NCBI GenBank assembly: GCA_918807975.1
Contig: OU964920.1
Location: 4,786,501 to 4,850,500 of the forward strand
Direction of reading: 5' to 3'
From: Aplidium turbinatum
Taxonomy: Eukaryota; Chordata; Ascidiacea; Aplousobranchia; Polyclinidae
DNA: 64,000 bases
Of this stretch, positions 33,881 to 45,278 are shown one piece after another. The notes under the pieces were generated by a model. That model had not been told where the DNA came from. It did not search any database and worked only from the letters and a program-made list of their open reading frames with translations. Made by a program: the position numbers and the translations under genes. The first letter of the stretch is position 1, and each line of letters begins with the position of its first letter.

Positions 33881-34177
33881 GATCTTCATAGCAACTGTCC
33901 ATACAAATCTTAAATATATCAGCTAAAGCTATGTGGGCTAATAAAGCTATCACCAAAATATATGTTGTTTATTTTTATTTTTTGTAATATATTTTTTCCC
34001 TTTAAATCTTAAATTTTTCTGAAGGTGTTGCGATCGTGCCAGTTTGATTTCAGTTAAAAGCAGCTTTAAAACTACATAGCCTACTTCGCGGATTTGCGCA
34101 TGCGACCACTAAAGTATTAGGCTAATACGACCAAGAAAGTATTAGGCTACACCTAAGCCAGTGAATAGACTCTTTTT

Positions 34178-34242
34178 ACATTGATTCAATACCTCTATAG
34201 ATTCTATAAACGCAAAACTGAACAGACTTGCTGGCTGAGATA
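34178..34242. repeat. Short palindromic MITE, copy g
   Basis: TTTTTACATTGATTCAATACC on the left, then ACTTGCTGGCTG on the right; the centre is diverged. Confidence 0.5.
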
Positions 34243-34432
34243 GTAGCTGACAGACCAGATATTTCTCAGAAAATTTCTGACTATGTTGCCACATGTCCAA
34301 CAAATCTAGTAGGCGAGTAGCCTATGTCGTTTTACATTGTAGCCTACTTTGAATAACCTTTATTTTACTGCGCATAGTTTTACACATTGGATTTTAATAG
34401 GTATGTCATGTTCCCCTTCTGTTTGTAGCCTA

Positions 34433-35872
34433 GGGGAGACCGGGGATAGTTCGGACGCGCGGATACCTCGGATAAGGCATTTGACGTCACAGTAGCCTAT
34501 TGTTAAATCACGTTTACCAAAGCTTTGTGGCTCCATTACAAATCAGGATAAAGTTTGCAAGTATGTCTGATTTTCTTAGAAAGTTCCACGGGGATACTTC
34601 GGACACAATGGCCGAAGTATCCCCGTGGAAAAAATCAAACTTAAACAAAATCTTATTTTCAGTCCTTTTGAATAATTTATTGGATTTTAAAGATAATGGT
34701 TTGGGCATATGAAAGAAAAACAAATAAGGCAAACCGGGGCGTGTTGTCACAGGTTTGGGTTTTTTCGATTTGTGCATTTGCTATATACGGTACAATGCAA
34801 GTGATTTGGTTATATCATTCGTACACTGTCCAATTATACTTCCTTTTGTTACTAGTTAAACTTTTTAACCGCAAAAGGATTTCAAGAAAATCAAATTTTT
34901 GTAAAAAAAAAAAAAAAATTGTGACAAAACCTGCTAACCAGTGCCGCATCAAGTCCATGTGGGGCCTCCGCCTAAATTCTAGTAAAAAGGGCCCTCTTAA
35001 AATTGTGTTAATAATATTTATGGTTTGAAATCCTAAAATGTACTTCTTAACACTTTGGCGTTACGTTTTCACTAAAGTTAATAGAAAAATCCGTAAATTA
35101 AACAAGGCTTGTGTTGATGGGGGTGAAGTCCCAAGTTTTTGAAATTGTTTGGAATGTTTCAATGAAATTTATTAATATTCTTGTATTAAACTTGTACGTC
35201 GGGGCGTGTTGTCACAGCTGTGACAACTAGCCCCGACGTATGCAGTCAGACAAAACTTTTAATGGTGGCTAGAAAACGCACGCTATTAACTTCAAAAGTG
35301 TCAGCTTAACTCCTAACATGATAAGCTATAAAACTGATTTCATACTTGCGGTCAGACTGCTCTTACGAAAGCGTCACACAATTTGAAAAGTTAGTGAAAT
35401 TTACATCGATGAAAATGTTTGATAATAATTTAATTTAAGCTAAACCTGCTGTTTTTTCTTGACTTTGCTAACCTCAAAATGAAGATGACTCTTAACAAAG
35501 CACGTGCTACAAATATAGACTCGAAGCAGTCAGTGCAAGTACAAAAAAAATTGCTGTGACAACACGCCCGGGTTTGCCTTATTCTGTATTAACTGTCAAA
35601 TCAATTCAAAACGTCTGCATAAAATTGCTGTCCGAGATGACCCCAGGCATGTCCGAAATTACCCCGGTACCGGGGTGACTTCGGACATTTGAGGACCGTA
35701 AAAATTATGCTTTTTACAAGCATTTCCGGTTTGCTGAAACAAACAATACTCCTACCCTTTTTTGGCAAAGCGTTAAGGTTTACAACAAAATAACATTTAC
35801 GAACTTGCTGCGTAATTTAAAAAAAATATGGGTTGTTTTCAAAAAATCGTCCGAGCTATCCCCGGTCTCCCC
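34433..35872. mobile_element. TA-flanked inverted-repeat transposon (outer of nested pair)
   Basis: Ends GGGGAGACCGGGGATAG and CTATCCCCGGTCTCCCC are inverted, flanked by TA on each side (34431, 35873). A perfect 17-base-arm palindrome (34587-34628, CCACGGGGATACTTCGG arms) lies inside. Non-coding. Confidence 0.8.
34727..35579. mobile_element. Second TA-flanked transposon nested in the first
   Basis: Ends AGGCAAACCGGGGCGTGTTG and AACACGCCCGGGTTTGCCT are inverted, flanked by TA (34725, 35580). An internal near-perfect 45-base palindrome (35197-35241) repeats the GGGGCGTGTTGTCACA end sequence head to head. Non-coding. Confidence 0.8.
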
Positions 35873-36143
35873 TACATAATTGTATAGTAGGCCTACCATA
35901 TTTTCATCGCCTTAAAAGAGGACACGTTTTGCCAACAAGTAGAATTTTAAGCTTGAAAAATCTACTAGGCCCTACATCTTTTTAGATCATTGCAGTATAG
36001 GCCTACGCAGCTAAAGTTACCAAAAAAAGACAAGAAAACAGATTGACAGAACGTTTAACTCATTCTTTCTCATTTTTAGTGCTTCCTTAAGACAACAAAT
36101 GATTTTATATTATTAAGAGTCAGCAAACAAGTAAAAAAAATAC

Positions 36144-36186
36144 CTAATTTTTGGACAGTTTCAGTCACAGCAATGATTTCAAAAAT
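36144..36186 (-). CDS. Possible further upstream exon of gene B
   Basis: A 43-base stretch between TTTTGCAG and GTATTT in phase 0 to 1, encoding IFEIIAVTETVQKL and joining in frame to the exon at 32999. It has no methionine or signal peptide, so it cannot be the first exon. Splice signals alone support it. Confidence 0.25.
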
Positions 36187-36315
36187 CTGCAAAATGTGAC
36201 GAATCAGGCATGATCTCCAGATAGCCAAGCCTTTGAAATTTTTTAATTATTGGCTAGAAATATGGTTAAAACAGTAAGCTGTAGTCCATAGGCGTAACCG
36301 GGGGGGGGGGGGGGC

Positions 36316-36575
36316 ACTGGTTCGACTCTCGGGGTGTGCGCTTGAGCAACGCACGTTAAGGACTGCTCTCCATTCAGCGGTATCTAATGGATGAAATAAT
36401 TCCTCGGCAACAAGACTTCAACAATCGGAAACTTCACTCTGTCAATCTCGGTGACCGGGCCTGCGTCAGTGATTTAAAGCCTCTACAAGTATGCGAAACT
36501 GCCAGGATTAAGCTCTTCAAGAAGCTTTCCCAGTCCGAGGATAAAGATTCAATCAATCAATCAATCGAAAGGGGC
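36316..36575 (+). repeat. SINE type A, 5'-truncated with (TCAA)n tail
   Basis: Starts at the B box GGTTCGACTCTCGGGG, runs through the shared body and ends CCGAGGATAAAGATTC then ATCAATCAATCAATC. It defines the 3' end of the family. Confidence 0.75.
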
Positions 36576-36867
36576 CATGTTGGGCCTTTTATTAAAAATA
36601 TGATAAAATTTGTAGGAAATCATATCGTTTTTCAAGATATCTGGCAATTAACACCCCCAAAACTTGTTTTAGACACATTGAAAAACACCCATAAATTTTG
36701 TAAAAACAAATGAACGAAGTATTTTTAAGGCACATTTCGGCTTTGCTTGAAAAGCCTGATTACTTTTCTTCAGAGCGTTCTCGACCATGACCGCAACGAC
36801 CTGAACGTTTTGCTGAAGCATATAGGCTACAGAGAACCATGTGAAGTACTCGGAGTACAAGAGCTGA

Positions 36868-36920
36868 CGCCCCGTTAGCTCAGTGGTTGCGTGCCGGGCT
36901 CAAGATCAACATCATGCGCC
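36868..36920 (+). repeat. SINE type A head fragment
   Basis: CGCCCCGTTAGCTCAGTGG, then TTGCGTGCCGGGCTCAAGAT matches the A-box half of the 32181 copy. Confidence 0.65.
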
Positions 36921-38321
36921 AATTTCTTGTAGAATTTATAAATCAGCATGCTACATTGGTAGGCCTATACACATAGCCTACAAGCCGTCGCTGAAACGTC
37001 ATCAAGCAATATAATCACGTTGAAAATATATTAAGCACATAAGCATGAAAACTCAATCTGTCAAAAAAGAGGACATTTGAGCATTTTTTAGTGTCCTCGG
37101 AGGACAACTCATGTTTCTTGAAAAAAGAGGACAAATCCTCTTAAAAGAGGACATATGGTAGCCCTATTGTATAGCCTACTTCATTGTTACCACTTGCAAT
37201 TTTTACTCTCCTGGTTGATTTTACAGTTGTTCTCTAATATTCAATTTCAGTCAACTCAGCAACCCGTCAGCAACTGTCGTCGATATACAGTATAGACCTA
37301 GCCTACTCATCCCCTAAACTCATAACTTAATTGTTCGTCATTCACGAAGTTTTCCTACGTGTTAACTTTGCTTTGACTGGGGCCGAGTGCGGTTTCGCAT
37401 TCCTATTGCCATTCTGACATCACAATCGCTTAAGCTGATAAAAATTGATTCGCATATCCTAAAATACTCTTTTTTGTTCAATTGTATTTCCGACGGAGGC
37501 TGCGCCACTTCTAGCGTTGCCTATTTCAACACGTGGCAACAATACAAAAGGGGTTTTTGATCTCCCCTTTAATCAGAAAGGCCACTCGCATTCCACAATG
37601 GTCAGACAGCTAGAAATCTCCATTGCGCTGCAACACGTGTTGACGCAATTTAGTTGGTCAGCAGAAGATGTCCACCAATTGTCTTCCGCTGCCTCGTGTC
37701 AATAGTTTATGGGAAACCATCTCAACTACGTCTATCCTCATCTCTGTTACAAAATCATCCGGGGTCCAAACGTCCCCCCCCAGTCAACGCTACCGATTGC
37801 CCCTCTTACACATATGAAGCAACAATCATGCAGTGTGCGACTTGTAGCAAAAATAAAAAGTTCACCCATACCGATAGTTTTAGCTTCATCTTCTACCGAT
37901 ACAGGCAAAATTCCACTCAAAACATACGCAACAGGCAGTCGACTTTTATCTGCAGTTCAGGACAGGGATGGAAGAACCATTTTAAAAGTAGGTGGGCCCA
38001 GAGGCGCAGCAGTCAAAGTCAATCCAACTTCTAGGGGGCGAAGCCCCCAGACCCCCCTTGGCATTGCTGCATTCCAAATACTTTTTATCATTTATTCCGT
38101 ACATTGAGTTTTCATGATTGCCTTTCGTACCAACAGGCAAAAAGTTTCTATTTTTGCGCCCAATTTGAGCAAAACATTTACAAAATTGTTAAATTGCTTT
38201 ATAGTGATAAAGCTTTGGTAGAGAGTTTGCTTTGTTGAACCATAGAGAAATAAAACATAGTAACTTTAGTGGGTTCAACATACTTTATTACACACAAAAA
38301 ATATAACATAATTAAAATAAA

Positions 38322-38364
38322 CTCAAACGTTTTCGACACATAGGTATACGTGTGTTCTCATCAG
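38322..38364 (-). ncRNA. Hammerhead-like motif in inverted Penelope terminal repeat
   Basis: Minus strand CTGATGAG, a stem with ACACA/TGTGT, CGAAAACGTTT. Core and stem II are kept, but stem I pairs poorly because the copy is truncated next to coding sequence. Confidence 0.45.
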
Positions 38365-39153
38365 AAAACAACACATACATTGGTATGTCAACCAGACATT
38401 TGTTGACAATGGCCGGGGAGCACTTAAACCCAAACCTAACAACTAAAAGTGCAATTAAAGAGCACATTGCCTCATGTGAAACGTGCACTGACAATGTCTC
38501 GATCGGCCAATTTAAAATTATCTCTCGAGGCAGATCTGATTTTCAGACTAAGATCATGGAAGCCTTAAGAATCAAACGTAACAATCCATCTCTCAACCGG
38601 CAGTTATTCGCCTGTGGCTCATCGTTCCTTTTGTGTGTGTTCTAATTGTTTGTCCAACGCCTGTAGTCTACACCTCATGTGATCTGTTTCCCACCGCATA
38701 ATTTACTCGTAATCATTCTCGTATCATTTGTTCAGTTTGCTTTTCAGTCCAGAGTGTCGTTACAGTGCATAGTCAAATTTATCTTACGATTTTACATTTT
38801 ATGTATATTGCAGATTTAATTCCTGATGAGGACACACGTACGCAAGCCCGCAACCAGGGGGGGGGGCATTGGGGGCATTTGCCCCCCCGAAATTTTTTGA
38901 AAATTTTTTAAGCGTTCTATGCAGTATGAAATGTAGGCTACTATGAATAGACGTTTGATTGCAGAGAAAATGCAGTTGCTGATTTCAAAACAATATATTC
39001 TAAGGCCCAAGAGCTGTCTCTAGATGCAATAACAATACCTAGGAAAGCTGGTCGCCAATCAATGAGAGCAAACTACGAGACAAATGATTCGGAAGATTTC
39101 TATCGTCAATCTGTGTAGGCTACATACCGTATGTAGATGGCCTTCTACGAGAA

Positions 39154-39627
39154 TTGCAAGGAAGATTTCATGAGCATTTTAAAACAGCTCCCCAAATTCA
39201 ACTCATTGTGCCTAGAAATGTCGCTTCAACGAGGTATAGTGACATTGACAATACAGTACAATTTTACAAAGAAGACATTGATTGCGAAGCCATGATAGAT
39301 GAACTTGCCAGGTGGAAAATTAAGTGGGAACGAATTCTTGAAAGTGAAAGGCCAGCAAGTGCGATTGATGCGGTGTCAGCAATAGAATCCCAAAAAGAGT
39401 TTTATCCAAACATTTACAAACTCTTGATAATTTTGGCTACACTTCCAGTCACAACTGCTTCTGCAGAAAGAACATTTAGCTGTCTACGACGCTTGAAAAG
39501 TTACCTTAGAAGCACTATGGGGCAAGACACTGAAAGACAGGCTTTCTGGACTAGCTCTCATGCAAATCCATCGTACTCAAATTCCAATCGCGGAATTGGT
39601 GTTAAACGAACTTGCCAAATCAAGTAG
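39154..39627 (+). pseudogene. hAT transposase C-terminal fragment
   Basis: Contains FYPNIYKLLIILATLPVTTA and ASAERTFSCLRRLKSYLR, the hAT C-terminal dimerisation motif. The frame shifts soon after (SGLALMQIHR-like residues continue in another frame at about 39545), and the catalytic part is absent. Confidence 0.8.
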
Positions 39628-39925
39628 AAAGTTAGACATTATGCTCTAAATTAAAATGTCATTATGCATTGCAAAGTCAACTTCTTTGGGCCTACAAACA
39701 TAAAAACTTGTTGAGCCAACAAAATGTTTCAGGATTGTAATTTGTAATTACCGTGTTGAGTTTATTCATATGTATCTGTTTGTTTATGTTGATGTAAATA
39801 TATGTTATTGATTAATTTATGACTCCTGTCGTGCCAATGCAGTTCGTAGCCTACAGATGTTGTATTTTATTAGTAATCGACTGAACACATTACTGTATTA
39901 TCGTAATTTTCTTCCTCGGGTATTC

Positions 39926-40235
39926 ATGGCCGTGGCCGAGTGGTTAGCGCGTTGGGCTCGCAGTCGAGAGCCTGCATGTTCGACTCCAGCCACCCGCACT
40001 TGCTGTTGTTTCTCTGGGCAAGAAACTTAACGATAATTGCCTCTACCTAGTGATCGATTTCGAGTAATGGGTAGTACCAAATTTAAGTCATAAGTAGAGT
40101 AGACAACCGGAAACTGACATTGCCGTCGGCTGCAGCGTGGGTCAGGTGTATGTCGGAAGGCGTACACCGATGCATAGCGTTCAAGTCCGCTTTCCCGCAA
40201 TGCAGGATAAAGATAAACAAACAAACAAACAAAAT
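39926..40235 (+). repeat. SINE type B (tRNA-derived, (AAAC)n tail)
   Basis: A box GTGGCCGAGTGGTTAGCGCG and B box TGTTCGACTCC, with CGCAGTCGAGAGCC in the anticodon-arm region, as in a type II tRNA-derived head. About 310 bases in all, ending GGATAAAGATAAACAAACAA with an AAAC repeat. Inserted in the hAT at 38843-40462, so it is the youngest layer. Confidence 0.8.
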
Positions 40236-42969
40236 AGCTAACTGAGAAAAGATTACAAAGGCTAGTTTCCTTTAATGCTGTACTAAACAAAAACGTGATT
40301 GACATAAGTTATGACCACTGAACCGTAACATGGTAGTGCCGCACACTCTATCAATGGGCGTGGACATTAACATAAAAATGTCACAATGCATCATTTTAAT
40401 GTTTGTTCTTTGATAAAAATTAAATGCCCCCCCCGCGAAAATATTTGCTGGTTGCGGGCCTGCACGTACGTGTCGAAAACGTTTGAGTTTATTTTAATTA
40501 TGTTATATTTTTTGTGTGTAATAAAGTATGTTAAACCCGCTAAGGTAACTATGTTTCATTTCTCTATGCTTTATAGCGCTGTACAAAATATGGCGATGAA
40601 CACACAAATAAAAAAGAAGCAATACACACACAGTTATAATACCATCTGGGATAAATAATCTGCAGCATTATACAGTAGGCTGTGCGCATATGCAACAGCC
40701 GCAGCACCAATATGCAAATATAATACTGGCATCAACAATGCACAGCTAATTACCACAAAGTTTCAATACCAGGAGTACCGGTACTGGTAGCCTATATCAG
40801 TATACACATATTTAACAGTTAGCAAAGTTATCCGGGAGTAACAGCCTGCAGTATTATGTGCATACACAACAGCTGCACCACCAATATAATAGGCCTACTG
40901 GTATCAAACAACAACGTTCCTTCAACTGTCACTATAGTATATACAGTAGGTGACTGCTATTGAATTATACTTGAAATTTTTTCCTAAAAAAGTTAATACG
41001 ATCAATAAAAGCAATAAATTCTTGGCAAATTGAGGTGAGATCAAATTTTTGTGAATGTGTTCAACTGTTTATCCTATGGTTCAAGTGCTCTTGGGTTAAT
41101 CTGCTTTTTAAGTAATTTTTATCAGTCTGTGGCACGAAAAAGACCTTTTTGCAGTAGCATTAAACAATAAACATAGGGATTTCCAGGTAAAACTGTATCA
41201 GTTTTGATAGATTTATGTAAATGTTTTATCTATTTTAACACCTTAAGTTCGTTTTCGAGAGAATTATCATTATCCCCATCTAGCCTGGTTTAAGTGCCTT
41301 CTTTTAGAGACAAAGTTGCTGCATTCTCTACCTTTGCTGCAGCTAAAATTACTTTCTCTATATCACAAAAAATTGCAGGTTACCTTGGTCAAATCTTTCG
41401 CTACCTTTTCAAAAATATTTGGCTTTCAAAAGTGGGTGGGCTAGGCCCACCCAGAATATAAAGTAGGTGGGCCTAGGCTCACGTGGTTCCTCCATCCCTG
41501 GTTCAGAATACTTACGCAAGATAAGTCGAAAACGTTTACTTCGTGAAGTGATTACGCAATGTCACTAAAAAAGTTGACCAAAAATCGACATGCTGGAAAA
41601 GCCGCATTTGTCGATTCCGAAGCCGAGTATTGAGAGAGCAGACACGATGTTTGAAAAGATGTCGGTTCGACACAGCTCTAGGGCAGGCGTAAGTCATCTA
41701 AAGGCCCACCAAAACTAACAGCACCAGAGTCGATGACTGCGTGGTCGTGGTGTACTGCACAGTGTTTCGCTGCTTTTAGATGTCTGCAGTGTTGCAATGG
41801 ATGTTGTCACATCCACATGGATGCAAAGCGACTTGACGTTCGATCGGAGTGAAATCGCACACACCAAGCAAGAAAAGGTTGAATGAGAAATGGTATTTTG
41901 TATTGAATCGAGCAGCTTAACCAAAACACAACGCATACAAAAGTAAATTGATAGCGAATTGTGTCAATGAAACACAGAAGAACAAACCAATTCACAAAAC
42001 TGTTGTAATGATGATCACCGATAATAATGGCTGGGGTGTGTTGTGTAGTGCAATTGTATGCTAAAAATACGGATTGGTTAAAGCCGAAAATTATTTCATT
42101 TTTCTTGAAAGAAAAACAACAAACTGAATACAACAATTACTTTGGGAATGCAGTAGTGCGCTTCGGTTCATGCTGGTAGGCCTCCGTTGTAAAAATAGAT
42201 GGATGTTATGTTTATTCACATTGGAAGTGACAAGTGTTGTAACATAACACGCACTTTTTGTGCGAAAACTAGATTTTTAGGCTGAGATATCACTGTAGCT
42301 ATTGGATATATATTTCAACAACTGCGCAACGCACAAACACGAAAAGCAATTTCTTTGACGGTGTTAAAAAGAACAGCAACTTGTGAAAATGAAATGCTAT
42401 TTGACCAAGAACCAAGTTAATTATCTACTAGAATCATGAAGCAACTTTGGCCCTTTCTGTATTGAAAGAGTTAAATGAGAAAATGAACGAAACTTTTCTA
42501 CCTTGTACGAAGTGCGGGTATGACTCGCTTAGTGCGCAATTCCAAACCTTAAGGCCAAGATCATTCAAAAACGAGACCTTCCAAAAGATTAGCAGAATTC
42601 ACGTCATCTACCTACCACTGCACAGGACATGCAGCGTTTGTATGGCGAAGACTGGTCCCCGCCTCGACTCTCACCGGTTGTACAACGCAAACATCATGCA
42701 CATTTTTTATTATTTTAAAATCTACCAAACCGGAAATAGATCATACGGTTTCACTGGTCTCATATGAGTTTATTGTGCTCCAGTAAACAAATAGGTACAT
42801 TAGCCTATTGGACCTAGGAGGGAGGAAAAGTTGCCATTTCTCCTTCAAAAAAAAAAAAACACAGAAAAATAATTTTATTTGCAGTGTATTTTGTCGAAGT
42901 CACTCCCTTAGTTGCTGGATCCGTCTCTGACGTCTGCAGATAAGACATACAAATTGATCTCTTTTGCTA

Positions 42970-43025
42970 TTGATTCAACGACTGAAGACGTTAAATTTGT
43001 GTAAAAAAACAAAACTTTTTTAGCT
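42970..43025. repeat. Short palindromic MITE, copy h
   Basis: TTGATTCAACGACTGAAGAC core followed by GTTAAATTTGTGTAAAAAA. Diverged right half. Confidence 0.5.
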
Positions 43026-44080
43026 AGTAGTAATAAAAGTAGTTACCAAACCTGGCTGATTTTTTATTGATTTTTTAGCTAGGTTTGTGTTTAACGTCGT
43101 GATAATGACTAAATCATATGGTACTTTTCTGCTTCAACGAAGACCACTTTATTGTGTTCCAAAACAACCACAGTTGCCGCAGACATTCAGTGGAATAAAA
43201 CCTAGCTCGAAAAAATGTAGAATCTTGCGTTGAGTAAACGTTACAAAAGTGAAAATATAATGCTTCAAAAACTGTCAATGTTGCATTGTGACAAACAATG
43301 CGGACAAATATTAACTTGCAACCAATGGTCACGCGCAGTGTGTGATGTGCCAAAGAGAGACAGCTCCTACACAATAGAGATAATAATAAACGCAGAGCTA
43401 TGGGCGATATCTTTATGAAAACCAGGAAGTATAAATTTACAACTCGCTTGGTCTCAAAAGCTTTTGCACGCATTCACACATAATAGAGTTGCATTTAGTC
43501 AGTTTAAATCAATTCAAGTGTTTAAAGTTTTCAAAACTTGTCACATAATATTCCGCCCACTGCATGATATAGGCCACTGCAAGCGTGATGACTTGAGTGT
43601 TTTTTGCGTGCACAAGATAAATTCGAGTAAAATCACGTGCCTGGCCCCGGAAAGAATTGATGACGTAAAATGCAAAGTGTTTTCTCGTGACTGTAATGGG
43701 ACAGGTTGCACAACATATGCTGCTTCGACTGCAACCGGTGTTCGCAGCGCAATATCTACAAAGTGTACAAATTGTACTTTTTGATGACAAGGCTCAATTT
43801 GGGTTATCACACAGAAGGCATGCTAGCAATTTAACATGAGAAATAAAGCTGCATTTCTATGAATATAAGACCTTACGTAATAATCAGAACCATGACTAGG
43901 CTACCTAAAATGTGGCATGACTTGTCAATAATTCCCAGACTGTTGCAAAAAAATCTGATTGTTTTTTATGATATTGTTGTCTTCTTTAAAGATCGCAAAA
44001 ACTAATTTTGCAGAGCAATCAATTCAATCAGATTATTCACAACAGCTATCAAAATGGGACAAAGCGGACCATATCTCTAA

Positions 44081-44166
44081 CCAGACAGCAGAATCCGTCG
44101 TTTTTACAGTGATTCAAAGTCTGCAGGCGTTGAATCAATGCAAAAACAACAGATGTTGCCGTCTGG
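44081..44166. repeat. Short palindromic MITE, fullest copy (i)
   Basis: A near-palindrome of 86 bases: CAGACAGCAG...GTTTTTACAGTGATTC on the left, AAAGTCTGCAGGCGTT in the centre, GAATCAATGCAAAAAC...TTGCCGTCTGG on the right. Typical copies read CAGCCAGCAAAT at the ends and TTTTTACATTGATTCAACG toward the middle. No coding capacity. Confidence 0.75.
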
Positions 44167-44870
44167 GATGATCATGTTAGGATGAAAGCGTTCTGATAAT
44201 GTTTGTAGAGGCTAGCCGGTTCATTTATAATTAACCTTCCAAACCATTAGCAATTCTCAAGAAACTGACAGCAAAGCAAAACTATAATCAAAAACAAGTC
44301 CGTTCCAGAATAGCAATACCAGCAATTTGCGCAGAACCACAAAATTGCTTACTTTCGAAAGCTTGAATTGCTACAGCAAGACGAGATACAGATATCCCAC
44401 AAAAAGTAACTCAAAAGAAAACATGCAAGAAATGAAATCTTGAGCCTTTCAGGCTTTGTATTAGGGTTCACAAGTCACTAAGCGAACCAAACACAGTAAA
44501 CGTTGTTTTCGACAATCCCATGAGAAAGTACATTCGAGTTGAATGATGATGATGACAAAATCGCATGTTTACTGGAATGTTTTTACGTAATGTAAAAGAA
44601 GTTCGGTTTGACTAAACTTGAAAAAGCAATATTCAGCAAATATTAACGATCAAATTGTTGTTGTCAGCTTAATCATGGGAGTTCCAGTGCCCAAACAACA
44701 AAAGTCGTGTTTAGCAAACTTTGAAATAGTAACCGCATTATCAACAAAAGCTATTAATTTCGTGTAATGCGGCAGACAATTTTATTTTAATGAAAGTTCC
44801 ATCAGTAAACCAAAGTTTCAATAAAAAATTGGGACGATACTATTCGTGTGTGAAAAAACCGCCACGCCCC

Positions 44871-44945
44871 AGCTGCCAAAAGTTGTTCTTTTTACATTGT
44901 TTCAATGTCAGAAGACATTTGGAATGTAAAAGAGCAATTTTGGAA
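44871..44945. repeat. Short palindromic MITE, copy j
   Basis: CCAGCTGCCAAAAGTTG on the left, TTTCAATGTCAGAAGACATT in the centre, AGAGCAATTTTGG on the right. Confidence 0.6.
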
Positions 44946-45141
44946 TTATTTGTCGATTCCAAGACAAAAATAATTGGCTGGATGACGTGGATGTTCATAA
45001 AACAAAAGTGCGAACAATCGAATAATATTTGCATTGAGAGTAACACTCGTTTGTAGTTATTGGAGAGAAAGTACAAAATACAAACGGAAAACAGACACAA
45101 GTGATCAGTAAATCATCACCAAGTTGGTTGATCTGCAAAGA

Positions 45142-45278
45142 TTAAATCTCCTCATAACCAGAGCGGCTTCTGCGACGGCCTATCAAGTAGGCAATTATGA
45201 CAATGACAATAAGTACAGCCAGGACCGCTCCGACAACAATGGGGATAATGGGGCTCAAGTCGGAATTGCAGTTTGTCG
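45142..45278 (-). CDS. Gene A exon 5: membrane span and tail
   Basis: Encodes ATNCNSDLSPIIPIVVGAVL (A completed across the junction), then a hydrophobic helix, AYLIGRRRSRSGYEEI and stop at 45142. GYEEI matches the lysosomal GYxxPhi signal (LAMP1: GYQTI). Confidence 0.95.

Larger units (their letters stand above)
36187..37972. other. Repeat-rich gap upstream of gene B
   Basis: Holds a G14 run at about 36301, SINE pieces, and at 36700-36830 a Penelope-like terminal sequence. No coding exon or gene B start is recognised. Confidence 0.4.
38843..40462 (+). mobile_element. hAT transposon with 8-bp duplication, nested
   Basis: Ends CAAGCCCGCAACCAG and CTGGTTGCGGGCCTG; target duplication CACGTACG on both sides (38835-38842, 40463-40470). 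It carries the hAT dimerisation region at 39154-39627 and a SINE insertion at 39926. Confidence 0.9.
38818..40489 (+). ncRNA. Hammerhead motif split by a hAT insertion
   Basis: With the hAT at 38843-40462 and one copy of its 8-bp duplication set aside, the flanks give stem I AATTC/GAGTT, CTGATGA, stem II GACAC/GTGTC (one unpaired G before it), GAA, and stem III AAC/GTT followed by T. The insertion point is in the stem II loop ACGTAC. As it stands the motif is interrupted. Confidence 0.6.
38215..40620 (+). mobile_element. Penelope-like element fragment, interrupted by hAT
   Basis: 38352-38645 encodes NTYIGMSTRHLLTMAGEHLN, then SAIKEHIASCETC and IMEALRIKRNNPSLNRQLF, the C-terminal half of the GIY-YIG endonuclease of Penelope-like elements. 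The 3' terminal sequence (38810-38842 and 40471-40600) reappears inverted at 38215-38357 before the coding piece, a common Penelope-like end arrangement. Both copies carry a hammerhead core. The 5' part of the element is missing. Confidence 0.75.
37973..41500. mobile_element. Outer hAT-type element of a four-level nest
   Basis: Left CAGGGATGGAAGAACCA and right TGGTTCCTCCATCCCTG are inverted termini. The flanks GTTCAGGA (37965-37972) and GTTCAGAA (41501-41508) agree at seven of eight positions, as expected of an older hAT target duplication. Its interior is largely later insertions. Confidence 0.75.
41501..45141. other. Spacer between gene A and gene B
   Basis: 3.6 kb with three copies of the short palindromic MITE (42970, 44081, 44871). 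A 106-codon frame at 42447 has two CxxC pairs but no family match by eye. No signal-peptide exon for gene B was recognised here. Confidence 0.45.

Noticed and set aside
36700-36830. Minus-strand CTGAAGA followed by GGCTTT/AAAGCC and GAAAT, resembling a hammerhead
   Set aside because: The stem begins ten bases after the core instead of next to it, and no stem III or cleavage triplet follows GAAA.
42447-42767. 106-codon plus frame with two CxxC pairs (PCTKCG and CSVCMA)
   Set aside because: The pairs are 44 residues apart with no known zinc-finger pattern, and no splice or start context supports it.
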